Below, piece after piece: positions 24,201 to 36,200 of a stretch of 43,880 nt of DNA. Every line of letters begins with the position of its first letter. Position 1 is the first letter of the stretch. The stretch comes from Phoronis australis (taxonomy: Eukaryota; Phoronida; Phoronidae): positions 13,468 to 57,347 of the forward strand of contig NMRA01000627.1 in assembly GCA_002633005.1 (NCBI GenBank), written 5' to 3'. The notes beneath the pieces were generated by a model that was not told the DNA's origin, searched no databases, and worked only from the letters and a program-made list of their open reading frames with translations. The translations under genes were made by a program, and so were the position numbers.

Positions 24201-27200
24201 CTGCTTCTAGAGAGGCAGCAGGTGAACACAGCTTTATGATTATTAACAGTAATACTAAACGCTATCGCTTGAAACTGCATGAAGCCATTCACATTCGATA
24301 TTCGGAAACGCCCTCACTCAATGCACAGGCTTCCCAGAAGTCGTTGACACTGATATATTGAGTTGTGATTCGCTCATTGCTAGCCAGTCCTGTTCTGGTA
24401 TTTTGGTGCATTTCGGAATTTTCTGCGTATTGTACCTGTTGCCATCCTGGAATCAATTATCTAAACAAAGCTGGACAATGGGGGATGTTTTACAGCTGAA
24501 ACATGTCGTTACATTTTAGAAAAGTTGTCTTTATTCAGATTCAATTAAAGCTTTCAAACTTAATCATAACAAGTGGCTATAATTTATTTACCCATTCTAT
24601 ACCTGCCTTACTTATCATTTTTCATTACTGTACATAATTTCACTATTATCATCTTTTAATTTAATTTCATGTCTCTTAGTCTAATTTCATCATCCTTTGT
24701 CATTTATTTATTTGTTATCTAAATTCTCAACCTGTTTTAATTGTTGCTTTGTAACCTGTATCTAGTTATTGTTTTACTACTATATTGTACTGTATTACAT
24801 CCTGTTGTTGAGGGCCTTCTTGAAAATCAGTGCTGTCATTGAAGAGGTCACCCTCATTTTAAATACTACAACAATAAATAAACAAATAAATTCTGATCCA
24901 TGGTGATGTTATACAGTAAAACTAGGCGCGCAAGTTGTCAGGGCTGAATTTGGCGAGACAAAATGTGGTGAATTCTTTTTCTCATTTTTGAAATGTAGTG
25001 GACTTCTTCATTGGAATATTCGTATCCAAAATTCTGCTTTTGACATCTTGACATGCATTTCAAAGTATATTCCAATATGAAAAGCCAACTAAGCACATTT
25101 TTCATTGGTGAGTCAATCATAAGTTAAATTCTACTGACCAATCACAAAAGGGAAACCACTTGACTGTGCAAATCATCATCCACTGATACTCAGGATACAC
25201 CTTATTGGTTGGACCTTTCGATTTCAAATATTTCAGTCGCTTATTAGTTTTCTGTCTCAATCTTTGACAATCTGGCAGTTCAAAATGCCAGGAACTTAAA
25301 TTATTTCATTTCAATTATTTTTTAAAAGAAGTAAACATGAGACAACTCCATTTGGGGTTTTGTTACTCCAATGCCTGAGCACGCCTGAACCAGTCTGGGA
25401 CTAACTCATCCTAATCCATTCATAAATCAATGCTTACTGCTTAGCAGCGATGCTGAAGAAAACCTATTCACTTTAAGTACATACGATACAGCCAGGTAAA
25501 TCCATAACATTTGACAGCCCTCCTATGGCCATGACTTCCACAATGACAAACCAGAAAAAACTTGACAACCAAAACAACCAAGCACTTTACCTGGGGCCAT
25601 CCTGTTGCATGCTGGGTAATTGACAAAGATTGGGTTCGCACAGACAGAGTTGCGTACTTCACTCTTTGGTGTCTGGACACAGCCAGAACTTCTGCGTATG
25701 CCATACCACCCGCTAACTCTACTATCCACAGCAACGGCTGACTTGGGGTTGTTAAAAAGGTTAGTCACCTCAGCTGTTTCAGTCAGAATCTTGTTCCAGA
25801 CGTTAGCATTACCAAGAATGCCCTGGAAGCTAGTGCCTGGCTTTATGCTACCATCTGAGTAAACAGCAGCACCAAATGAAGCCATACTCCTGCAAACCAA
25901 ATACAATCTGAGTTACATAGCCTGGCAGACATACACTGAACTGCTATGATTATTACAGTAAAAATTTACAAATTTAGAACAGTGAAAAAATAAATATTTT
26001 GAACCTGTCCTAAATTTTAAGCAATAACGGCCATCCAAAACTCAAGAAACATGAAAAAGACTGCAAAATCGATGGTTTCCGAAACCTTAGAATTTATGCG
26101 GTCGGGTGCTGACAACCTTTTGAGTTGTGGTTTTAGACAGTTTGAACAGCCGCGCAAATTTGTGATCATTATTGAGGACAAGAAATTCACATGGTGTCCT
26201 CAAAAACATAAACAGCGATGTTACTGACTCTGAACACAATTGACTTACCAAGCTTTGTGCTAGGAAATATATATGTTTGTTGTGTAACACGCCTTGACTG
26301 ATTATTTGCAATATCCATTGGTGCTCAACATCTTCACGTTAAACTACTCAGAAAGCAAACTCCGACGACGCGACTGCAGTATAATTATGTAACCCTGGTT
26401 TGTTTCTTGGGCAGCGTGTGCGACTAACCCATGAGTCACCTGTCACTCAAACAGACTTTAGCGAAACAACGTTCCTGCCAACGAGACACATGTAAATAAG
26501 GTCCCCGTGGTCTCAACTCAATTACGTATCCGGGCATTTATTTGACAATTATAGAACTGTTGCTTTATGCGAATGGGGTATATTCAATCAATAAAAATTT
26601 GGAATTGTTATTCCGAAACACAACAGTAGGCCAGATCACAATTTAATCGAGGTTGAGCCTAGCGCGTAGTTCTAACCACAAAACACCACTACGCGCAAGT
26701 GACTGTTCAAGTAGCTGGCTACAAGGGCATTAACTTCTTCCAAGCTAGTTATGCTTTAATATAAAAACGGTTCATCCCGAAAATCTCGGTCCTTGCATTC
26801 CTGGTACTGCGGTTGTAACTTTATGTGTCCTATGTTCACTACGGCCCAATAGCAGTGCCGTCTGCTTGTGAATAAATTCAATTTCTTTTTTGCATGTATG
26901 CGGATTTAGATCAATCTCTGCTACAGGTCCAGGTTTCATTTTACAAATCACACGCCATGGGTCAAATAACCCATGAAAGGGAAGGGACTGGGGACAGGTG
27001 GAAATGGAGCAACTTTGACTAAAGATTAATAGGTTCACACTCTGTTTTAGATGGTGTCAAAATTCTTAACCTTGGTGCGAAAGAGCTCAAACACTTCGTA
27101 TAGAATACAAAATAGGCTAGTAAATAGAATGTCTCAGAAGGGAGACATAAAAATATATTTACAGCATGAACTTTTTTAACATATACTGCACGACAAACTA

Positions 27201-30200
27201 GGACGTGGATTTTTGCTTTTCACAAAGTCGGTTTTAACTTGACACTGAACAACATCATTTCGGCGATTCGGGCGCATGGCTTAGCAAAGGTGGAGGGCCA
27301 CAGGTTCGCAGAAAAAAATCGAAGCCGTGAACCCGGGATCTGACTTGGTAACATAACGGACCACCGGTGCTTATGAATTAGCTGTTAATCCAAATACAGA
27401 GGCGACACTGTGGCAATTACGCGAAAGTTGGAGAACATACATTTTATTTGCATAGTGAAACCGCGATCAAGAGTGGCAAATATTTTGAGTCCGTAATTAC
27501 GACTGCCAAGAAAACGCGCGATATACACAAACCATCCACATCGATAACCACAGACTGCAACATCAGTCAATATATTACACCGAGGTGGCGGTTTTAAGCG
27601 ATGTGTAAATAATCACCGTTACTTGATGAACTTCAAGATTTACATTCAGCCCACGATATTGCAAAAAAGCGCATTGTCCGAAATATGGTGAATGCCAAAT
27701 TCGACCGGGTTCCAAATTTCAGAATCAAAAAAATTCCGTTTTGGGGTTTGATTTAGGTGTCCAAAATTTGGGAGACTGTCCTAAATTCGGGAATTGTTAC
27801 CATATGACATTTCACTGAAGAACACACAAAGAAAGACGATTCGATTGAAAACTGTTAATTTTGCAGGTCACGTGCATCACACATTTTACTCCTTGTGAGC
27901 ACCATCAAAACACTAATCAAACTTTAACATAAAATTTAGCTTTTGGGGATAGGAGTTTGACTAGACCACTACCCAATAAATATTAAATTTTAATATTAAG
28001 TAAAACTTAATATATTCACAAATCATTTCATTTTATGTGTCATTGCCCTGTCCTTGGGGGTGATGTGCACAGAAATTTGCTGACGAATATGACAGATGCC
28101 AGAGTAGTTATATTATTTCAAAGCCATGTTCTTTGCGAACTGATCAGCCTGACGCTATGTATTTCAAGAGCAACAGTGCTAAGAGCTGAAATTTTATTAT
28201 TGTATGTAAATGTCAGAATAGCAGAGATGGTTCATTTAAGTTGCCCAAAATTTGTGCATATTTATGTACTTTTAAACCATGGGGTCAAACTACATGTAAT
28301 TTGGACGTCAACATCTATTTTTAGATGATGTTTACCACTTTGGTTCTGGGGTCAATGCACTCTAAAGTTTCTAGAAATTTCTGAGATTTCTCTAAAGATT
28401 CTACAAACAGCCAATTATATGATTAGATAAGATCATGTGGTTTTTATTAGCTAATCGTAAAGTAAGTACGTTATAATAATTTGGGCAGACGTTTGGAAAA
28501 TAGTCAGATGGGATTTAGTAATTGAAGCTATAAGACTTGCTACAGTGTAGAGGAAATTGTACAATAGAACTCTCTCGTGGAATATTCTAAAGAGGATCTT
28601 GGCAAGGGCAAGGGTTAACATATAGGAAGTTAACTAAGAGCTTGTCACTTGCATCGTGGGTAGAAGATACTACCTGCAAAGCTGCGTCACAAGAGACTGT
28701 GACCAGCAAGAGGAACCGTGGGTAGAAGATACTGCCTGCAAGTGTTGTGTCACAAAGGACTGTGACCAGCAAGTACACAGTCGCAGTACAGTGTGTGTTA
28801 GTTTGAAGATTCACCAAGAGGACTGTCATCCAATGATCGAGTCCTACAGCTTGGATAGCAGATGAAACGTTTGATTAATTTTGGTTACTTGATTGAAGTT
28901 ATGCTTACAGAGGGCACTAGCGTACTTTACTCTACTTCATTGTTAGTGTATTTTAATTAACAATAGGTTTCATTTGTTCTAATTAGTGGTTATCATATAA
29001 TAAGTTAATTACTGGATTTAACCATTCTATCTCCATCCATGCACAATCTCAAAGCATAGATACCTTTTAAACAAACCCACAGTCAAATTCTGCCAGTAAA
29101 GTTGTAATGTAAACTGTATTATGAGGTCAAGGCCTACATACAATAAACATTTCTGATTCTGATTCTTAAATTAGTTCAAAACTCAGACAATGCAAATATA
29201 GAGGTTTAGAACTACTGCTCGAAAATGGATTACCATCTAAAAATTGAGTTATATTTGAATGAGTCTGAGTTATTTTCATTACAGAAATCAAAATACTGCA
29301 AGTGCCATCCCTTTCTGATTAAAAACACATCAGCACTTACATTTCAAAAAGGTCATTCACATAATTTGATAGATAATATAGAGAAGGGCAAACATTTTAA
29401 TTGCCTCTCTGTGGCCACAGCGCCAGTAGCATCTGTCTGAAAACTGGGATATGCATCTCCCTCCAAATAACAAACAAAAGTGCCAAGTGTGGAAGGTATA
29501 AAAATGATACCAGTTGTACAGGTGGACATATAAAAACCAAAACATACCACTGAGGTAAGGTGGTAAAGTCAACATCTATCCTTTGTTCTTTAAACTTGAA
29601 TCCTTCAATGTAAAGTATAAAGGATCCAGAAGTTAAATCCCAAGTGAAGGTGATCACATGCCACAAACCATCGTTGATCTTGACAGTGCTGAAGTCAATT
29701 GTGACAGTTTTCACATTGGACAAACTAATCCTGATGCCTTGGTTACTAACTGTCAAATACGACTTCCAACCTGAATCAGTTGTACGGCGAAATTTGCTGA
29801 AAAGAATAAGTCATTTGAATTAATTTGAATATCAAACATCTCACAAACAACTCACTAAAGTAGTGAAAGTACAAACATGAGTTCCATATAATTCACTCTT
29901 TACTTTTTTGAATATCACAATTTTGATCAGAATAGGAATGGAAACAAAAAATAAGGACTTAACGCCTAAAAATAACACTTAGTGAGAAATCATCGTTTTA
30001 ATTATAAATGCACTGAAGAAAACTTAGAATTGTCAAATTTATGAAAACTAACCGAATTTAAAGATATATTGACTAATGAGGTTGACTGTCACTACAAGGC
30101 ATTTGAAAATATGCAGAATATATTAGCTATACCACCTTGTCTCGGCACTACTCACTCAGAGTACATCAGGTTCACAATGTTTCCTGTCCCAAAACGTTGT

Positions 30201-33200
30201 AAAAATCGGCAGGCAAATGACAAAGATATTTTGTCACCAGCTGTAATAAATGGCTGTTTAGAACGTGCCCAAGAGGATTTGTCTGGTGAGCTAAAGATCA
30301 GAGTGAAGTCTGTATCAACACCTGAAAATTCAAGTCAGGCCAAGTTAACAATCAAGTTGCAATGGGCAAGTAATATCTAAATTATTTTTAACACTGCAAA
30401 CACACTAATTGTCAAAACAATTTAAGGTGTACTACAAAGGTTCACCATTCGAGGAATTGCCATTTGATAACATTGAATACCAGAACATCTTTAGACTTAT
30501 ATAATGTCACCTAACAAGGAATCTGTTCTGTAAAAAGATTCTGTTCAATAACTTGTCTGATTATCAGGCAACACAAAAAAGTAGAAAACGTGAGCAAGAT
30601 TGCACCATGAGATTCGAGTAAAATGACAGTTACAGATCAGAAAACATTAGAACTTTTTTCTAGTGAAACATAGAGTTAAGAATTAAGTTATGGAACAAAT
30701 TAAAAATATTATAATGAATTTTTACATGCACCAGAACAACGCCACATTACTAACACATGCACCAGAACAACACCACATTACTAACACATGCACCAGAACA
30801 ACGCCACATTACTAACACATGCACCAGAACAATGCCACATTGGCCATAATGCTGAACTAAAGTAATTAATAATTTGACACCAATTAAAATTGCATAAAAG
30901 TCAGAATATTACTTAAACTGAGAATATGTCTGTCACAAGATGCATACAAAACTGCTCAATGTGTTTACAACACCCAATTTACCTTTGCTGCAGTTAGGAC
31001 CTGCATGGCCACTCTTGCAGAAACATAGGGGGCCAGTCAACGAGTTGTGACAGAAAGACCATCCACGGCTCTGACCTGGACATGGTGAACCAGTGCAATG
31101 TTTTATCCTTTGGTTACATAATTGCCCCTCGTATCCTGTTAAATGACAAAACAACTATTAGGTATTTATAAGGGTTTTTCACAAAATAGCAATCTCATAG
31201 CACACTGTCATCGACTACATCAATCCTTTCTGCCATGCAGTGATAATTTANACAGAACTATATCATAGAATATTCTAAAGAGGATCTTGGCAAGGGCAAG
31301 GGTTAACAGATATTAAGTTAACTAAGAGCTTGTCACTTACATCGTGGGTAGAAGCTACTGCCTGCAAGTGTTGCGTCACAAAGGACTGTGACCAGCAAGT
31401 ACACAGTCGCAGTACATTGTGTGTTAGTTTGAAGATTCACCAAGAGGACTGTCATCCAATGATCGAGTCCAACAGCTTGGATAGCACATAAGACATTTGA
31501 TTAATTTTGGTTACTTGATTGAAGTTATGCTTACAACAGAGGGCACTAGTGTACTTTACTCTACTTCATTGTTAGTGTATATTAATTACAAATAGATTTC
31601 ATTTGTTCTAATTAGTGGCTATCATATAATAAGTTAATTAGTGGATTTGACCATTCTCTCTCCATCCATGCCCAATCTCAAAACATAGATACCTTTTAAA
31701 CAAACCCACAGTCAAACAAACCCACAGTCAAATTCTGCCAGTAAAGTTGTAATGATGTAAACTGTATTATGAGGTCAAGGCCTACATACAATAAACATTT
31801 CCGATTCTTATTCTTAAATTACTTCAAAACTCAGACAATGTTAATATAGAGGTTTAGAACTACTGCTCGAAAATGGATTACCATCTAAAAATTGTGTTAT
31901 AGTTAAATGAGTCTGAGTTATTTTCATTACAGAAATCAAAATACTGCAAGTGCCATCCCTTTCTGATTAAAAACACATCAGCACTTACATTTCAAAAAGG
32001 TCATTCACATAATTTGATAGATAATATAGAGAAGGGCAAACATTTTAATTGCCTCTCTGTGGCCACAGCCCCAGTAGGATCTGTCTGAAAACTGGGATAT
32101 GCATCTCCCTCCAAATAACAAACAAAAGTGCCAAGTGTGGAAGGTATAAAAATGATACCAGTTGTACAGGTGGACATATAAAAACCAAAACATACCACTG
32201 AGGTAAGGTGGTAAAGCCAACATCTATCCTTTGTTCTTTAAACTTGAATCCTTCAACGTAAAGTATAAAGGATCCAGAAGTTAAATCCCAAGTGAAGGTG
32301 ATCACATGCCACAAACCATCGTTGATCTTGACAGTGCTGAAGTCAATTGTGACAGTTTTCACATTGGACAAACTAATCCTGATGCCTTGGTTGCTAACTG
32401 TCAAATACGACTTCCAACCTGAATCAGTTGTACGGCGAAATTTGCTGAAAAGAATAAGTCATTTGAATTAATTTGAATATCAAACATCTCACAAACAACT
32501 CACTAAAGTAGTGAAAGTACAAACATGAGTTCCATATAATTCACTCTTTACTTTTTTGAATATCCCAATTTTGATCAGAATAGGAATGGAAACAAAAAAT
32601 AAGGACTTAACGCCTAAAAATAACACTTAGTGAAAAATCATCGTTTTAATTATAAATGCACTGAAGAAAACTTAAAATCATCAAATTTATGAAAACTAAC
32701 CGAATTTAAAGATATATTGACTAATGAGGTTGACTGTCAGTACTAAGCATTTGAAAATATGCAGAATCTATTAGCTACCACCTTGTCTCAGCACTACTCA
32801 CTCAGAGTACATCAGGTTCAGAATGTTTCCTGTCCCAAAACGTTGTAAAAATCGGCAGGCAAATGACAAAGATATTTTGTCACCAGCAGTAATAAATGGC
32901 TGTTTAGAACGTGCCCAAGAGGATTTGTCTGGTGAGCTAAAGATCAGGGTGAAGTCTGTATCAACACCTGAAAATTCAAGTCAGGCCAACTTAACAATCA
33001 AGCTGCAATGGGCAAGTAATATCTAAATCATTTTTAACACTGCAAACACACAAATTGTCAAAACAATTTAAGGTGTACTCCAACGGTTCACCATTCGAGG
33101 AATTGCCATTTGATAACATTGAATACCAGAACATCTTTAGACTTATATAATGTCACCTAACAATTAGGAACCTGTCTTATAAAAAGATTCTCTTCAACAA

Positions 33201-36200
33201 CTTGTCTGATGACATCATTATCAGGCAACACAAAAAAGTAGAAAATGTGAGCAAGATTGCACCATGAGATTCAAGTACAATGACAGTTACAGATCAGAAA
33301 ACATTAGAACTTTTTTCTAGTGAAACATTATTAGAATTAAGTTATGGAACAAATTAAAAATATTATAATGAATTTTTACATGCACCAGAACAACGCCACA
33401 TTACTAACACATGCACCAGAACAACACCACATTACTAACACATGCACCAGAACAACACCACATAACAAACACATGCACCAGAACAACGCCCCATTACTAA
33501 CACAAGCACCAGAACAACACCACATTACTAACACATGCACCAGAACAATGCCACATTGGCCATAATGCTGAGCTAAAGTAATAAATAATTTGACATCAAT
33601 TAAAATTGCATAAAAGTCAGAATATTACTTAAACTGAGAATGTCTGTCACAAGATGCATACAAAACTGCTCAATGTGTTTACAACGCCCAATTTACCTTT
33701 GCTGCAGTTAGGACCTACATGGCCACTCTTGCAGAAACATAGGGGGCCAGTCAACGAGTTGTGACAGAAAGACCATCCACGGCTCTGACCTGGACATGGT
33801 GAACCAGTGCAATGTTTTATCCTTTGGTTACATAATTGCCCCTCGTATCCTGTTAAATGACAAAACAACTATTAGGTATTTATAAGGGTTTTTCACAAAA
33901 TAGCAATCTCATAGCACACTGTCATCGACTACATCAATCCTTTCTGCCATGCAGTGATAATTTAAATAACAACATTATGAAGAAAAAGGAAAATGTACAA
34001 CAATAACAACCCGGAGTGTTGATATGCGTTCACCATGCGCATCGCACGCACCTTAGAAGAGACAAGGGATGATCATTATTCTAAACATTCCCACTAAAGA
34101 GAGCAATTAATGCCAATAAACTTAAAATTGTCTCTGAGTGTTGAAAAGCAATTCAGCAATGCTGTCCTCAATAGGAACACGTCTGCCAGCTTTCTTCATA
34201 ATTTTTCACACAGTTTGAAGGATAGGGAGGCGGACAAAGGACAGAATGAAAAATAATGAAAAGTCACTAATGCTTACAACTTGGTTTAAATCTGTCTGAA
34301 AAAGGCTAGTGCTGCCATCTATGTTACAGTGACAAATTTCCCAAATTTCATGCACATCCAAGGAGGAACTTGCTAGACATATCAAGAAAACTACAAAGAA
34401 AAACAAAATGTCTAAGTGGGTACTCTGGATTTGACCAAAAATACACGTCAGCTGTAATCCCCCACATAAAAGCACAAAAAAGTCATGTAATTTGATAAAG
34501 AACTACCAAGGACGTTAACATATTATAAGAAATTCATAATGATCTTAAATGTGGTTTGGTCGATAGTGAGGCAGATGCCAAAAACCTGAGACCTCTACAT
34601 GACACACAAAACGTCCAATCCATCCGAAAAAGGAAACTGTTGTAGTCTCCATAACAACTGGGCTATTAGCCAAATTTCATGAAAATCTGGAAAGGATATA
34701 GAAGAAAATATGAAAAAATTAAATTGCCACCAGGGTACACAACAGTATTCAGATATGCCTGAAACTCATTGTCATCCCACGCTACGTTCAAAGAAACGTA
34801 CTTTCCTGATTTCACAGAAATCCTGCAAGGGATTTAGGACGCAAAATAACCAGTAGAGGGCACTGCAGTGATCAAAGCAATGCAAAAATCATAGTCAGTG
34901 GGAACACATATACCAATTTTCACAATGATAATTATAGTACTTCGGGCAATACAGAGGCAGATGCCAACTAGAAACTAATAAAAATGGCCAGTAGGTGGCG
35001 TATGCTATGTCAAATCCATCTGAAGAGGGGAATTATAAAGGTAATATTCAAAGCTATTTGCAAATTTCATGACAATCTGTCTGAAAGTCATCCTCTTCCA
35101 TTGTCACTTTCATAGAAAAACACTTGTCAAATGTACATACATCCTGCATAGCGTTTAGGAGATAAATGCAGTGGATGCAAAAAACACAACTGCGACAAGG
35201 AGATGTCACAGTTGTGGGAATTTTCCGTAAATAATTTTCAGCCTTGTTCTTCTCAGTAGCAACATCTATGCCAATTTTCATAATGATCCTCAGAGTGCTT
35301 TAGTTGAGAGAGGCAAGCAAAAATAAAAACAATGTCCACTAGGGGACACAGAATACACTAAATTCATCCCAAAACGGGAAGATGGTCTCCTGCCAAATTT
35401 CATGAAAATGTGTCCAGGCATTTTGAAGACACAAAGTCAATGTAAAAAAAAATAAAATTGCTGCTACGGAACACACTGGTAGTCTGATCTGTCAGAAAAT
35501 TTGGTTCTGCCATCCCATCCAATACAGGAAAACATCTGCAAAAACTTAATGACTATCTAGCAGATGTCAGACGGGGATGATAGCATAATGCACACAGTGT
35601 CATGCACACACATGCAAGGACACGTACATGGTGCACACACATGCAAGCACACGTACACGGTGCACACGCATGCAAGCACGCATACATGGTGCACACGCAT
35701 GCAAGCACGCATACATGGTGCACACGCATGCAAGCACACATACATGGTGCACACGCATGCAAGCACGCGTACATGGTGCACACACATGCAAGCACACGTA
35801 CATGGTGCATACGCCATGCAAGCACACGTATATGGTGCATACGCATGCAAGCACGCGTATATGGTGCATACAAAACTGAGCAATGAGCGGAAGCTACTCA
35901 ATAATTTACATGTGACAAGTTGCAATGTAATAACCACAGATCATACCTTCAGGGCACTTGCACTTAAAGTATGGGTATACGTTAAGAATACGACATCCCA
36001 GCCGACGGACTTTGCATTTTTCACAGAAGTCAATCTTGGTTTCACAGTTGGTACCTGTATAATCTGTAAGAAACACTGGACAGTGCTCATGAAATTTCAA
36101 GTTAATTGCCTTCTATTCATACGCATATTAACTTTAATTAACAAATTGTGAAGAATTATCCATATACATGTTTTTCATTCTCATAAATAAGAAACATTTT

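Larger units (their letters stand above)
28566..31250. repeat. Direct duplication, unit A (exons 4-6)
   Basis: Starts with agaact, then gaatattctaaagaggatct, and ends with tgataattta just before an N at 31251. It matches unit B (31252-33964) over its whole length. It contains the copies of exons 4, 5 and 6, a 31-bp minisatellite with four units, and a stretch of about 62 bp (gtgggtagaagatact to ccagcaag) that is tandemly doubled here but single in unit B. It includes a retroelement-like tail cattt plus ctgattctgattct at 29148-29165. Confidence 0.93.
31252..33964. repeat. Direct duplication, unit B (exons 4-6)
   Basis: This is the partner of unit A. The exons differ at 7 of 568 sites by my count; the introns differ by more substitutions and several small indels: a 16-bp doubling of caaacccacagtcaaa near 31700, extra gat and tgacatcatta insertions, and six rather than four units of the 31-bp minisatellite. 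It ends at tgataattta, after which the sequence is unique. The single N exactly at the A/B junction suggests an assembly join. Confidence 0.93.

Noticed and set aside
30069-30380. A 103-residue plus-strand frame, and its counterpart near 32823-33026
   Set aside because: It is the antisense of the pentraxin exon, whose minus-strand reading has splice sites, correct phases and the family pattern.
35564-36151. A 195-residue open frame on the plus strand rich in His, Thr and Cys
   Set aside because: It is a translation of the 29-bp minisatellite plus the antisense of exon 3, and other frames of the same repeat are equally open.
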